A stretch of 64,000 bases of DNA from Aeromonas australiensis (GCF_000819725.1 NZ_CDDH01000012.1:31096-95095), one strand, 5' to 3'; counted from the first letter of the stretch, positions 32,156 through 40,768 are shown. Notes: generated from the letters alone by a model not told the origin. A program made the numbers and translations.

Positions 32156-33295
32156 ATGGAATTGCGAGACATGTTACAGATCCTGGCCAAGCAGGATGGC
32201 TCAGACCTCTATCTGTCGACCGGCGCCCCACCCTGCGCCAAGTTCAACGGCGGCCTGCGCCCCCTCAACGAAACGCCGCTGGAGCCAGGTGAAGTGGCGC
32301 GGATCGCCGCCGAGATCATGGATGGCGAGCAGAAGCTGCAGTTCGACAAGGAGCTGGAGATGAATCTCGCCATCTCATTGCCCCAGATCGGCCGCTTTCG
32401 GGTCAATATCTTCAAACAGCGCAACGAAGTCTCCCTGGTGGCCCGCAACATCAAGACCGAGATCCCCCGCTTTGAAGATCTCAAACTGCCACCTGTGTTG
32501 CTCGACACCATCATGGAGAAACGGGGACTGGTGCTGTTTGTCGGCGGTACCGGCTCGGGCAAATCCACCTCGCTGGCGGCCCTTATCGACCATCGCAACC
32601 GCAACAGCGGCGGCCACATCATCACCATCGAGGATCCGGTGGAGTTCGTTCATCGCCACCGCAAGAGCATCATCAACCAGCGGGAAGTTGGCGTGGATAC
32701 CCGCAGCTTCCACGCCGCCCTGAAAAATACCCTGCGTCAGGCGCCGGATGTCATTCTTATCGGCGAGATCCGCGACCGCGAGACCATGGAACATGCGCTG
32801 GCCTTCTCCGAAACCGGCCACCTTGCCATCTCCACCCTGCACGCCAACAACGCCAACCAGGCGCTGGATCGCATCATCAACTTTTTCCCCGAGGAGCGCC
32901 GCCCGCAGTTGCTCAACGATCTTGGCAACAACCTCAAGGCCTTTGTCTCCCAGCGACTGGTGAAAACCACCGATGGCGGCCGCCGGGCGGCGGTGGAGAT
33001 CATGCTCGGCACCCACACCATCCGCGACATGATCAAACGCGGTGAATTCGGTAGCCTCAAGGAGGTGATGGAGAAGTCCAAGGCCCTCGGCATGGTCACC
33101 TTCGACAGCGCCCTGTTCGATCTGGTGGTGGAGGGGGTGATCGACGAAGAGGAGGCGGTGAAGAACGCCGACTCGGCCAACAACCTTCGCCTCAAGATCA
33201 AGCTGTGGAAGGAGAAGGGGCAGATTGCCAGCAGCAGCGATGCCACCGGCTGGAGCCTCGAACCCACCAAGGACGAGAAGGACGATTTATTCTAA
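32156..33295 (+). CDS. pilU: PilT/PilU-family type IV pilus retraction ATPase (PilU type)
   Basis: Cytoplasmic secretion-type ATPase that assists PilT in pilus retraction. The 379-residue product has Walker A VGGTGSGKSTSLAA (about 129-142), the Asp box TIEDPVEFVH, Walker B DVILIGEIRDRETMEHA, and the His box ISTLHANNANQALDRI. The C-terminal extension and overall pattern (IINQREVGVDTRSF, DSANNLRLKIKLW) are those of PilU rather than PilT. No pilT lies beside it, so it may be a separate paralogue. Confidence 0.88.
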   Translation: MELRDMLQILAKQDGSDLYLSTGAPPCAKFNGGLRPLNETPLEPGEVARIAAEIMDGEQKLQFDKELEMNLAISLPQIGRFRVNIFKQRNEVSLVARNIKTEIPRFEDLKLPPVLLDTIMEKRGLVLFVGGTGSGKSTSLAALIDHRNRNSGGHIITIEDPVEFVHRHRKSIINQREVGVDTRSFHAALKNTLRQAPDVILIGEIRDRETMEHALAFSETGHLAISTLHANNANQALDRIINFFPEERRPQLLNDLGNNLKAFVSQRLVKTTDGGRRAAVEIMLGTHTIRDMIKRGEFGSLKEVMEKSKALGMVTFDSALFDLVVEGVIDEEEAVKNADSANNLRLKIKLWKEKGQIASSSDATGWSLEPTKDEKDDLF

Positions 33296-33304
33296 GTTAC
33301 TAGC

Positions 33305-33337
33305 AGCGAGAGCCCTGGCCCGCCCGGGGCGCTCGCT
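33305..33337 (+). terminator. GC-rich hairpin between pilU and the methyltransferase gene
   Basis: AGCGAG...CTCGCT encloses a second GC-rich stem (GCCC/GGGC), located between two converging genes. The T-tract is poor. Confidence 0.55.
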
Positions 33338-33389
33338 CTTGAGCTGGGTCGTTCTGGCTTATCCGCCTTCCCGGTCAGATCATCCTCCT

Positions 33390-33839
33390 TCAGCACCAAC
33401 GGCGAACGCGCTGACAATAATCCTCATACTCGTTGCCAAAGCGAGCGCGCAGCAGCCGCTCCTCCGGCATGATCTGAAAACGGGTTAACCAGGCCACCAG
33501 CACGATTGGCCCAGCCCAGACCCAACTTCCCCCCAGATAACAGCCCCAGGCGGCCAGCCAGCAGAGCAGTCCCAGATACATGGGATTGCGACTGACACGA
33601 TAGACGCCGCAGGTCACCAGACGACTGGTGTGCTGAGGTTTGGTGGGGCTGACCGTGGTCTGGTGGTGGCGAAACCGTTGCAGGGCGCCAAAGCCCATGA
33701 TAGCCCCTACCACCACCAGCACAGCCATCAACGCCATTGCCCAGATGCCGGACTGGCTCTCCCCTCTTAGCCACCACATGGCTCCCGCGCAGAGCAGGAA
33801 GATCAGCGGTGGTGGCAAACGTAACTCAAGATTGACCAT
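33390..33839 (-). CDS. Isoprenylcysteine carboxyl methyltransferase-family membrane protein
   Basis: 149-residue protein with about four membrane helices and the ICMT/PEMT-type signature: a GVYRVSRNPMYLGLL segment (about 87-101) and the C-terminal EERLLRARFGNEYEDYCQRVRRW. The start at 33839 follows AGGGGAAG. Bacterial members are predicted S-adenosylmethionine-dependent methyltransferases of membrane-associated substrates; the substrate is unknown. It converges on pilU and diverges from the racemase gene. Confidence 0.85.
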   Translation of the reverse strand: MVNLELRLPPPLIFLLCAGAMWWLRGESQSGIWAMALMAVLVVVGAIMGFGALQRFRHHQTTVSPTKPQHTSRLVTCGVYRVSRNPMYLGLLCWLAAWGCYLGGSWVWAGPIVLVAWLTRFQIMPEERLLRARFGNEYEDYCQRVRRWC

Positions 33840-34004
33840 TTTCTTCCCCTGAAAAGTGTCGGTCGACGCTCTCTTGCGGTAGACTTGCAAACGTCCGCAC
33901 TGTTTGAAAGATCTTAATAATAACAATAAGTTGTCGGTGAACCATAACCAATGTTCCCGACACCGACCACACTATCCCAACGCGAATAACAAAGAGGAAC
34001 CACC

Positions 34005-35231
34005 ATGCACAAGAAAACGCTACTGGCGACCCTGATCTTCGGCCTGCTCGCGGGCCAAGCCGTTGCGGCTCCCTACCTGCCCCTGGCGACAGATCATCGC
34101 AACGGTCAGGAGCAGACCGCCAGCAACGCCTGGCTGGAGGTGGATCTGGGTGCCTTCGAGCACAATATCCAGACCCTCAAGGATCGCCTCGGCGACAAGG
34201 GCCCGCAGATCTGCGCCATCATGAAGGCTGACGCCTACGGCCATGGTATCGACCTGCTGGTCCCCTCCGTGATCAAGGCAAACATTCCCTGCATCGGCAT
34301 CGCCAGCAATGAAGAGGCCCGTGTCGCCCGCGAGAAAGGCTTTGAAGGCCGGCTGATGCGGGTGCGTGCTGCCACCCCGGCCGAAGTGGAGCAGGCCCTG
34401 CCCTACAAGATGGAGGAGCTGATCGGCAGTCTGGTGAGTGCCCAGGGCATTGCTGACATTGCCCAGCGCAACAACACCACCATTCCGGTCCATATCGGTC
34501 TGAATTCCGCCGGCATGAGCCGCAACGGCATCGACCTGCGTCTGGCCGATGCCAAGCAAGATGCGCTGGCCATGCTCAAGCTCAAGGGGATCACCCCGGT
34601 CGGTATCATGACCCACTTCCCGGTGGAGGAGAAAGAGGACGTCAAGATGGGGCTGGCCCAGTTCAAGCTGGACTACCAGTGGCTGATCGAGGCTGGCAAG
34701 CTTGATCGCAGCAAGCTCACCATCCACGCCGCCAACTCCTTCGCCACCCTGGAAGTGCCAGAAGCCTACTTCGATATGGTCCGCCCGGGCGGATTGATCT
34801 ATGGCGACTCGCTCCCTGCCTACACCGAGTACAAGCGGGTGATGGCATTCAAGAGCCAGGTCGCCTCGGTCAACCACTATGCGGCGGGTAATACCGTCGG
34901 TTATGACCGCACCTTTACCCTCAAACGTGACACCTGGCTCGCCAACCTGCCGCTCGGTTACTCTGACGGCTATCGCCGTGCCCTCAGCAACAAAGCCTAT
35001 GTGCTGATCCAGGGTCAGAAGGTGCCGGTGGTCGGCAAGACCTCCATGAACACCATCATGGTGGATGTGACGGACCTGAAAGGGGTGAAACCCGGCGATG
35101 AAGTGGTGCTGTTTGGCCGTCAGGGTGACGCCGAGGTGAAACAGGCAGATCTCGAGGAGTACAACGGTGCCCTGCTGGCAGACATGTACACCATCTGGGG
35201 CTACACCAACCCCAAGAAGATCAAACGCTAG
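34005..35231 (+). CDS. Periplasmic alanine / broad-specificity amino acid racemase
   Basis: PLP-dependent fold-type III racemase of 408 residues. A clear signal peptide (LLATLIFGLLAGQAVAA, cleavage near residue 22) predicts a periplasmic enzyme, unlike the cytoplasmic Alr/DadX. The PLP-lysine motif AIMKADAYGHG (about 71-81), the phosphate-contacting region (THFPVEEKEDV, IHAANSFATL) and the C-terminal KTSMNTIMVDVTDL are intact. It resembles the Bsr racemases of Vibrio and Aeromonas, which make non-canonical D-amino acids that modify peptidoglycan. It is monocistronic and ends at a terminator. Confidence 0.9.
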   Translation: MHKKTLLATLIFGLLAGQAVAAPYLPLATDHRNGQEQTASNAWLEVDLGAFEHNIQTLKDRLGDKGPQICAIMKADAYGHGIDLLVPSVIKANIPCIGIASNEEARVAREKGFEGRLMRVRAATPAEVEQALPYKMEELIGSLVSAQGIADIAQRNNTTIPVHIGLNSAGMSRNGIDLRLADAKQDALAMLKLKGITPVGIMTHFPVEEKEDVKMGLAQFKLDYQWLIEAGKLDRSKLTIHAANSFATLEVPEAYFDMVRPGGLIYGDSLPAYTEYKRVMAFKSQVASVNHYAAGNTVGYDRTFTLKRDTWLANLPLGYSDGYRRALSNKAYVLIQGQKVPVVGKTSMNTIMVDVTDLKGVKPGDEVVLFGRQGDAEVKQADLEEYNGALLADMYTIWGYTNPKKIKR

Positions 35232-35251
35232 CAAATAGCTTTCCCGCAATA

Positions 35252-35277
35252 AAGAGGGCTCCCGCAGGAGCCCTCTT
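35252..35277. terminator. Bidirectional terminator between the racemase and terC genes
   Basis: AAGAGGGCTCC-CGCA-GGAGCCCTCTT is a perfect 11-base stem between converging genes. The minus strand has TTTATT after it. Confidence 0.85.
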
Positions 35278-35282
35278 CGCCA

Positions 35283-36242
35283 TTACCGCTCTGGAGCGGC
35301 AGCCAGCTGATTGCGAGTGGTCCACAGACTCAGGGCCATGGAGGCCAGCAGGATCAGCGCAACCACGCCCAGCGCTATGCCCGTGGGTATCTTGAAGATA
35401 TCCAGCAGCAACATCTTGCTGCCGACAAACATCAGGATCAGCGCCAGACCATATTTGAGCAGGGCGAAACGCTCGGCCACCCCCGCCAGCAGAAAGTACA
35501 TGGCACGCAACCCCATGATGGCGAAGATGTTGGAGGTCAGCACGATAAAGGGATCCGTGGTCACCGCGAAGATGGCCGGAATGCTGTCTACCGCGAAGAT
35601 GAGATCGCTCGCCTCCACCAGTACCAGAATGAGCAGCAGCGGGGTGGCATAGCGCACACCGTCACGCCAGACCAAGAACTTCTCCCCCTCCAGGGTCTCG
35701 GTCACCTTGAAACGGCGGCGCATCCAGCCCAGCAGCGGGTTGTTGGCCAAGTCAGGCTCCTTGTCGGCAGCCCACAGCATCTTGGCCCCCGTCAGCAGCA
35801 GGAAGGCACCGAACAGATAGAGGATCCAGTGGAACTGCTCGATAAGCCAACTGCCGGCGAACACCATGCCGGCACGCATCACGATGGCCCCCAGTACGCC
35901 ATAGAGCAGTACCCGGCGCTGCAGCTCGGCTGGAATGGCAAAATACCCGAACAACATCAACCAGACGAATACATTGTCCACCGCCAGCGCCTTTTCGAGC
36001 AGATAGCCGGTGAGAAATGCCAACCCCTTCTGGTTGGCAATCTCACGGCCCGCGCTGTGATCCAGCCAGAGCCAGATGGCCAGGTTGAAGAGCAGGGCCA
36101 CGCTGATCCAGACAAGGGACCAGATGCCCGCCTCTTTCAGCGACACCTTGTGGGATTTGCCGCCACCGACAAACCGTATGTCGATCCATAGCAAAGCCAG
36201 CACAATGCCGAAAAAACCGGCCCACATCCACCATTCACCCAT
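35283..36242 (-). CDS. TerC-family integral membrane protein (Alx type)
   Basis: Inner-membrane protein of 319 residues with about nine helices. Conserved acidic motifs typical of TerC are present (LEKALAVDNVFVWLMLF and LVEASDLIFAVDSIPAI). Members such as E. coli Alx are linked to manganese export. The start at 36242 is chosen because AAGGAG is eight bases upstream; a GTG six bases earlier is too close to it. A yybP-ykoY-type manganese riboswitch and an intrinsic terminator lie in the 5' leader, supporting a role in manganese homeostasis. Confidence 0.92.
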   Translation of the reverse strand: MGEWWMWAGFFGIVLALLWIDIRFVGGGKSHKVSLKEAGIWSLVWISVALLFNLAIWLWLDHSAGREIANQKGLAFLTGYLLEKALAVDNVFVWLMLFGYFAIPAELQRRVLLYGVLGAIVMRAGMVFAGSWLIEQFHWILYLFGAFLLLTGAKMLWAADKEPDLANNPLLGWMRRRFKVTETLEGEKFLVWRDGVRYATPLLLILVLVEASDLIFAVDSIPAIFAVTTDPFIVLTSNIFAIMGLRAMYFLLAGVAERFALLKYGLALILMFVGSKMLLLDIFKIPTGIALGVVALILLASMALSLWTTRNQLAAAPER

Positions 36243-36261
36243 GTTCACTTCTCCTTAAACG

Positions 36262-36293
36262 ACAAAACCCACGGCCGGGAGGCGTGGGTTTGC
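36262..36293 (-). terminator. Intrinsic terminator in the terC leader
   Basis: On the minus strand AAACCCACG...CGTGGGTTTT forms a nine-base stem followed by a T-rich stretch (TTTTGTCGTTT), only about 20 bases before the terC start. Together with the upstream aptamer it looks like a transcriptional expression platform. Confidence 0.7.
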
Positions 36294-36305
36294 GTTTGGA
36301 GCAGG

Positions 36306-36434
36306 GTCACCTTGCCTCTCGGCAAGGTCTCACTTACAGCCAATGTACATCGACTGCCCGGCTGCCGGGTGCACTGCAGGATATGGATGCACCGTCATGA
36401 CGACAAACCGGCGAGAAGTTACTCCCCTTGTGGC
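36306..36434 (-). ncRNA. yybP-ykoY-type manganese riboswitch ahead of terC
   Basis: Read on the minus strand, the leader begins with CACAAGGGGAGTAAC, the diagnostic conserved segment of this class, and ends with GTGAGACCTTGCC. CAAGG of the first can pair with CCTTG of the second to close the aptamer. The same CCTTGCC can instead form a perfect hairpin ACCTTGCC-GAGA-GGCAAGGT (36309-36328), a natural switching partner. The class senses Mn2+ and commonly precedes terC/alx and mntP genes. A covariance-model search was not possible here. Confidence 0.75.
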
Positions 36435-36489
36435 GCGGATAGTAACAGCCTCGAAAGGTGACGCCAAGGGGCATCTTCACCGTCCCATG

Positions 36490-36516
36490 AAAAAGGGGCG
36501 CCACCTGGGTGCCCCT
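36490..36516 (-). terminator. Terminator of the opp operon
   Basis: On the minus strand GGGGCACCC-AGGT-GGCGCCCC is followed by TTTTT. It lies about 160 bases after the oppF stop, with the 143-bp palindrome between them. Confidence 0.8.
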
Positions 36517-36534
36517 CTAGATATGGCTCTCCTT

Positions 36535-36677
36535 AGAACCTGTCTACGATCTGTCGCGAGAGGTCGTCAGCAAGGTAAAGAGCAGCGCAGGAACCGGAGC
36601 GTATAGATATACGTGAGGATTCCGAGCAGCGCATGAGCCTTGATCACGGCCTCGCAGTAAGATCGTGAACAGGTTCT
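36535..36677. repeat. 143-bp imperfect palindrome, MITE-like
   Basis: The ends are AGAACCTGTCTACGATCT and, in inverse orientation, AGAACCTGTTCACGATCT (16 of 18 identical). The exact centre carries the perfect palindrome CGTATAGATATACG (36600-36613), and partial complementarity runs through the arms. It contains no ORF. The right end coincides with the last base of the oppF stop codon. No clear target duplication is visible. The architecture fits a non-autonomous inverted-repeat element; the family is unknown to me. Confidence 0.65.
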
Positions 36678-37672
36678 CAGAGCGGATCAACCTTGAGACA
36701 GGAGACTGCGTGATCGAAGTTCCCCTCCAGCACAGGCCTGGTCTTGGCGCACTCGGGACCCGCTTCCGGGCAGCGAGTACGGAACACGCAACCGGATGGC
36801 GGGTTCATCGGCGAGGGCAAATCCCCCTCCAGGATCTGGATCACCTTGTTGCGCTCCAGCTCCGGATCCGGGATAGGTACTGCCGACATCAACGCCTTGG
36901 TGTAGGGGTGCAACGGATTGGCGAAGATCTCCTTGCGGGTCCCAAGCTCAACGGCATTGCCCAGATACATCACCAGCACCCGATCGGAAATATGTTTGAC
37001 CACAGACAGGTCGTGGGCGATGAAAATAAGCGACAACCCCATCTCCTTTTGCAGGGATTTGAGCAGGTTAACCACCTGCGCCTGAATGGAGACATCGAGC
37101 GCCGAAACCGGCTCATCGCAAATGATCATCTTGGGCTCGAGGATCAGCGCCCGGGCAATCCCGATCCGTTGGCACTGACCGCCAGAGAACTCGTGGGGAT
37201 AGCGGTTGACCAGGTTGGGCAACAGCCCCACCTTGCTCATCATGGCGCGTACCTTCTCTTTCACCTCCTCCTTCGGCAAGTTGGGGTAAAAAGTGATGAG
37301 CGGCTCGGCGATGATATCGCCAATGGTCATGCGCGGGTTGAGCGATGCAAGCGGGTCCTGGAAGATCATCTGGATCTCTTTGCGCTTCTCCCGCAGGGCA
37401 TTTTGATCGAGCTTGGTAAGATCGTCACCCAGCCACACCACCTTGCCGGCGGTGGCCGGTACCAGACCGATGACAGCGCGGGCAAAGGTCGATTTGCCAC
37501 AGCCGGACTCACCCACCACACCTAGGGTCTCCCCCTCGTAGAGGCGCAAGGTCACGCCATCGACCGCCTTCAAATCGGAGGGCTTGGCCCAGGGCCACGC
37601 CTTGCCACTCTTGATACTGAAGTGGACCTTGAGATCAGACACTTCCAACAGCAATTTCTTCTCGGCACCCAT
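36677..37672 (-). CDS. oppF: Oligopeptide ABC transporter ATP-binding protein OppF
   Basis: One of two ATPases that power oligopeptide uptake through OppBC. The 331-residue product has Walker [14 protein letters not shown] (about 54-66), the signature [15 protein letters not shown], Walker [15 protein letters not shown], and the C-terminal oligopeptide-transporter Cys-rich segment ([15 protein letters not shown]) typical of the family. Its ATG comes one base after the stop of the small tail-copy ORF (TAAATG). The 3' end abuts a palindromic element. Confidence 0.96.
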   Translation of the reverse strand: MGAEKKLLLEVSDLKVHFSIKSGKAWPWAKPSDLKAVDGVTLRLYEGETLGVVGESGCGKSTFARAVIGLVPATAGKVVWLGDDLTKLDQNALREKRKEIQMIFQDPLASLNPRMTIGDIIAEPLITFYPNLPKEEVKEKVRAMMSKVGLLPNLVNRYPHEFSGGQCQRIGIARALILEPKMIICDEPVSALDVSIQAQVVNLLKSLQKEMGLSLIFIAHDLSVVKHISDRVLVMYLGNAVELGTRKEIFANPLHPYTKALMSAVPIPDPELERNKVIQILEGDLPSPMNPPSGCVFRTRCPEAGPECAKTRPVLEGNFDHAVSCLKVDPL

Positions 37673-37786
37673 TTAGTTGGCCCCCTTGATCATGGCATCC
37701 GATACCCAGTAGCAAGCCCGCTCCCGACCGTCGTTGAACGACGTCAGGGGCATGGATGATTGCTGGCCGCATTTCACAGCATTCAT
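37673..37786 (-). pseudogene. Second copy of the oppD 3' end (37-codon ORF)
   Basis: The ATG overlaps the oppD stop (ATGA), and AAGGAGGTGAGTGT provides a strong ribosome site. The 37-residue product repeats the end of Opp[22 protein letters not shown] followed by YWVSDAMIKGAN, against [19 protein letters not shown] and [14 protein letters not shown] in OppD. Nucleotide divergence is largely synonymous. Its stop is one base from the oppF start, the close spacing expected of an ancestral oppD-oppF junction, so this copy may be the native tail. Confidence 0.85.
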
Positions 37787-38769
37787 ACACTCACCTCCTT
37801 GGCATTGATGGCATCAGAGATCCAGTGACAGGCTCGCTCACGGCCGTCATTGAACGGAGTGAGGATCGGCGACTGCTGGCCGCAAATCTCGCTGACCCGA
37901 TGGCAACGCTCCTGGAAGGGGCAGCCGGTGGGCAGACGCAGCAGGTTGGGCGGATTGCCCGGGATGGTGGGCAGCACTTCCCCTTCGGTATCGAGACGGG
38001 GAATGGCGCGCAGCAAGCCTTCGGTATAGGGGTGGCTCGGGCGATAAAAGATATCGTCTACCTTGCCGTACTCCATGGTCCGACCGGCATACATCACCAG
38101 CACCTTGTCGCAGATACCGGCGACCACGCCGAGGTCGTGGGTGATCATGATGATGGCGGTGTTGAACTCACGCTTGAGCTCGTTCATCAGGGTCATGATC
38201 TGGGCCTGTACGGTCACATCGAGCGCGGTAGTCGGCTCATCGGCGATCAGCAGTTGCGGCCGGCAGAGCAGCGCCATGGCGATCATCACCCGCTGGCGCA
38301 TACCGCCGGAGAACTCGTGGGGATACATCCCCATCCGCTTGCGCGCTTCGGGAATTTTCACCGCATCGAGCATCCGCACCGACTCTTCAAACGCTTCCGC
38401 CTTGCTGACGCCCTTATGCAACATCAGCACTTCCATCAGCTGATCCTGCACCTTCATATAGGGGTTGAGGGAGGTCATGGGGTCCTGAAAGATCATGGCG
38501 ATCTTCTCGGAGCGGATCTTGTTGAGCTTGGCTTCGGGCAGGTTGAGGATCTCCTCCCCCTGAAACTTGGCGGAGCCGGTAATAATGCCGTTTTTGGCCA
38601 GCAGCCCCATGATGGCAAAGGCCGTCTGGGATTTACCTGAGCCGGATTCACCGACGATCCCCAGGGTCTCGCCTGCGGCGAGGGAGAAGTTGAGGTCGTT
38701 GACCGCCACCACATTGCCGTCCGGGGTCTTGAACTCGACCCGCAGATCTTTCACATCCAGTAACTTCAT
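37783..38769 (-). CDS. oppD: Oligopeptide ABC transporter ATP-binding protein OppD
   Basis: Second ATPase of the Opp importer. The 328-residue product has Walker [14 protein letters not shown] (about 39-51), the signature [15 protein letters not shown], Walker [15 protein letters not shown] and the switch His in [11 protein letters not shown]. The C-terminal oligopeptide-type segment includes [16 protein letters not shown]. It lies between oppC and oppF. Its 3' end is duplicated immediately downstream, which separates it from oppF by 110 bases instead of the usual few. Confidence 0.96.
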   Translation of the reverse strand: MKLLDVKDLRVEFKTPDGNVVAVNDLNFSLAAGETLGIVGESGSGKSQTAFAIMGLLAKNGIITGSAKFQGEEILNLPEAKLNKIRSEKIAMIFQDPMTSLNPYMKVQDQLMEVLMLHKGVSKAEAFEESVRMLDAVKIPEARKRMGMYPHEFSGGMRQRVMIAMALLCRPQLLIADEPTTALDVTVQAQIMTLMNELKREFNTAIIMITHDLGVVAGICDKVLVMYAGRTMEYGKVDDIFYRPSHPYTEGLLRAIPRLDTEGEVLPTIPGNPPNLLRLPTGCPFQERCHRVSEICGQQSPILTPFNDGRERACHWISDAINAKEVSV

Positions 38770-38823
38770 ATAAAAACTCCTTATCGATCTTTCGTGACGT
38801 TTTCCTGTCGATCCTATGTTCGA

Positions 38824-39735
38824 TTAACGATCTTTCGGATCGAGGGCGTCACGCAGACCATCCCCGAGGAAGTTGAAGCAAAACAGGGTCACCACCATGA
38901 AACCGGCGGGGAACAGCAATTGCCAGATGGCCACTTCCATCGACTTGGAGCCTTCATCCAGCAGGGCACCCCAGCTGGTCATCGGTTCCTGAACGCCAAG
39001 GCCCAGGAAACTCAGGAAGGATTCAAACATGATCATGCCCGGCACCAGCAAGGTGGCGTAGACGGCCACGATACCGAGCACGTTCGGTACGATATGACGG
39101 GTAATGATCTTCCACTTGGAGACACCACAGACGTGGGCCGCCTCGATAAACTCCTTGCTCTTGAGGCTCAAGGTCTGACCGCGCACGATACGCGCCATAT
39201 CGAGCCAGCTTACCGCCCCGATGGCGATAAAGATAAGCGCCAGATTGCGGCCGAAGAAGGTGACCAGCATGATGACGAAGAACATGAAGGGGAAGGCGTT
39301 GAGGATCTCCAGTACCCGCATCATCAGGCTGTCGACCCGCCCACCGATAAAACCGGAGGCGGCGCCATACAGGGTGCCGATGATGACCGCCACCATGGCG
39401 CCCATGATGCCGACCATCAGGGAGATGCGACCGCCCAAGAGGGTGCGAACGAACAGATCCCGCCCCAGACTATCGGTACCGAAGTAGTGACCCGTCTCCA
39501 TATCCGGCGGCGACTGCATGGCGCCCCAGTCCGGATCGTCAAAGGTGTATTGGGACAGATGGGGGCCAAAGATGACCGCCAGACCTATGATGGTCAGAAT
39601 GATCAGACTGGTCAGGGCCGCCTTGTTGCGCAGGAAACGGCGACGGGCATCCTTCCACAGGGAGCGTCCCTCCACCACTTCCACTTTTTGCGCGAACGCC
39701 TCGACGGCATCGCGTTTTTCAGTTGAAACAACCAT
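38824..39735 (-). CDS. oppC: Oligopeptide ABC transporter permease OppC
   Basis: Inner-membrane permease of 303 residues with an N-terminal cytoplasmic extension and six predicted helices. It shows GHYFGTDSLGRDLFVRTLLGGR and the coupling (EAA) loop KEFIEAAHVCGVSKWKIITRHIVPN (about 200-224). Encoded 14 bases after oppB, before oppD, in the order oppABCDF. Confidence 0.96.
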   Translation of the reverse strand: MVVSTEKRDAVEAFAQKVEVVEGRSLWKDARRRFLRNKAALTSLIILTIIGLAVIFGPHLSQYTFDDPDWGAMQSPPDMETGHYFGTDSLGRDLFVRTLLGGRISLMVGIMGAMVAVIIGTLYGAASGFIGGRVDSLMMRVLEILNAFPFMFFVIMLVTFFGRNLALIFIAIGAVSWLDMARIVRGQTLSLKSKEFIEAAHVCGVSKWKIITRHIVPNVLGIVAVYATLLVPGMIMFESFLSFLGLGVQEPMTSWGALLDEGSKSMEVAIWQLLFPAGFMVVTLFCFNFLGDGLRDALDPKDR

Positions 39736-39749
39736 GATGAACTCCCGAA

Positions 39750-40676
39750 TTAGTAACGAATTTTGGGATCGATAACGGCGTAGAGAATATCGACCACAGC
39801 GTTAAAGGTGATGGTAAGGGCGCCGACCAGAATGGTCAGACCGAGCACCATGGAGTAATCACGGTTAAGAGCACCGTTGACGAACAGCTGACCGATCCCC
39901 GGCAGGCCGAAGATGGTCTCGATCACCACGGACCCTGTGATGATGCCGACAAAGGCCGGACCCAGATAGGAGACCACCGGCAGCATGGCCGGACGCAGCG
40001 CGTGTTTGAGAATGATGTGGCGCAGCGGCAAGCCCTTGGCACGGGCGGTACGGATGAAGTTGGAGTTCATGGTCTCGATCATGCTGCCCCGCATGATCCG
40101 CGAGATGGCAGAGATGTAGTACATCATCATGCCGAACACCGGCAGCACCATAAACTGGATGCCACCTCCCTGCCAGCCACCGGCAGGGAACCAACCCAGA
40201 TGAATACTGAAAAACAGCACCAGCAAGGGCGCCAGCACAAAGCCCGGGATCACCACCCCGGCCATGGCCGACGACATCAGCAGATAGTCGATGAGGGTAT
40301 TCTGTTTCAGGGCCGCTATGGTGCCGAAGGTCACCCCCAGCGTCACCGCAAACAGAAAGGCAAATGACCCAATCTTGGCGGAGACCGGCAGGGCCTGACT
40401 CACCAGATCATTGACGGTGAAATCCTTGTATTTGAAAGAGGGGCCCAAATCACCCTGCACCAGGTTGCCCAGGTAGGTGAGATATTGCATGCCAATGGGT
40501 TTGTCGAGCCCGTATTTGGCCTCGATGTTGGCGATGACTTCGGGGGGGAGCGAGCGCTCGCTGGTAAAGGGGTTACCCGGGGCGAAACGCATCATAAAGA
40601 AAGAGACGGTGATCAAGACCAGCAGAGTCGGGATCGCTTCCAATAGCCGTTTAAAAATGAATTTCAACATAGACAT
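39750..40676 (-). CDS. oppB: Oligopeptide ABC transporter permease OppB
   Basis: Inner-membrane permease of 308 residues. It begins MSMLKFIFKRLLEAIPTLLV, and the second ATG (40670) aligns better with the E. coli start. It has six helices, LPPEVIANIEAKYGLDKP in the first periplasmic loop, and the coupling loop NFIRTARAKGLPLRHIILKHALRP. A hairpin between oppA and oppB probably lowers expression of the permease and ATPase genes relative to oppA. Confidence 0.96.
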   Translation of the reverse strand: MSMLKFIFKRLLEAIPTLLVLITVSFFMMRFAPGNPFTSERSLPPEVIANIEAKYGLDKPIGMQYLTYLGNLVQGDLGPSFKYKDFTVNDLVSQALPVSAKIGSFAFLFAVTLGVTFGTIAALKQNTLIDYLLMSSAMAGVVIPGFVLAPLLVLFFSIHLGWFPAGGWQGGGIQFMVLPVFGMMMYYISAISRIMRGSMIETMNSNFIRTARAKGLPLRHIILKHALRPAMLPVVSYLGPAFVGIITGSVVIETIFGLPGIGQLFVNGALNRDYSMVLGLTILVGALTITFNAVVDILYAVIDPKIRY

Positions 40677-40713
40677 TTCCTGTCCTGTACTGCTTCCAAA
40701 GGGTCGCGGTTGT

Positions 40714-40740
40714 AATAAAGGCCCGCCGTCTGGCGGGCCC
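40714..40740 (-). terminator. Partial terminator between oppA and oppB
   Basis: On the minus strand GGCCCGCC-AGAC-GGCGGGCC is followed by TTTATT, 29 bases after the oppA stop. It fits the usual attenuation that keeps the binding protein more abundant than the membrane subunits. Confidence 0.75.
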
Positions 40741-40768
40741 TGCTTGTTATGCGACTTGTTGCTTTAAA

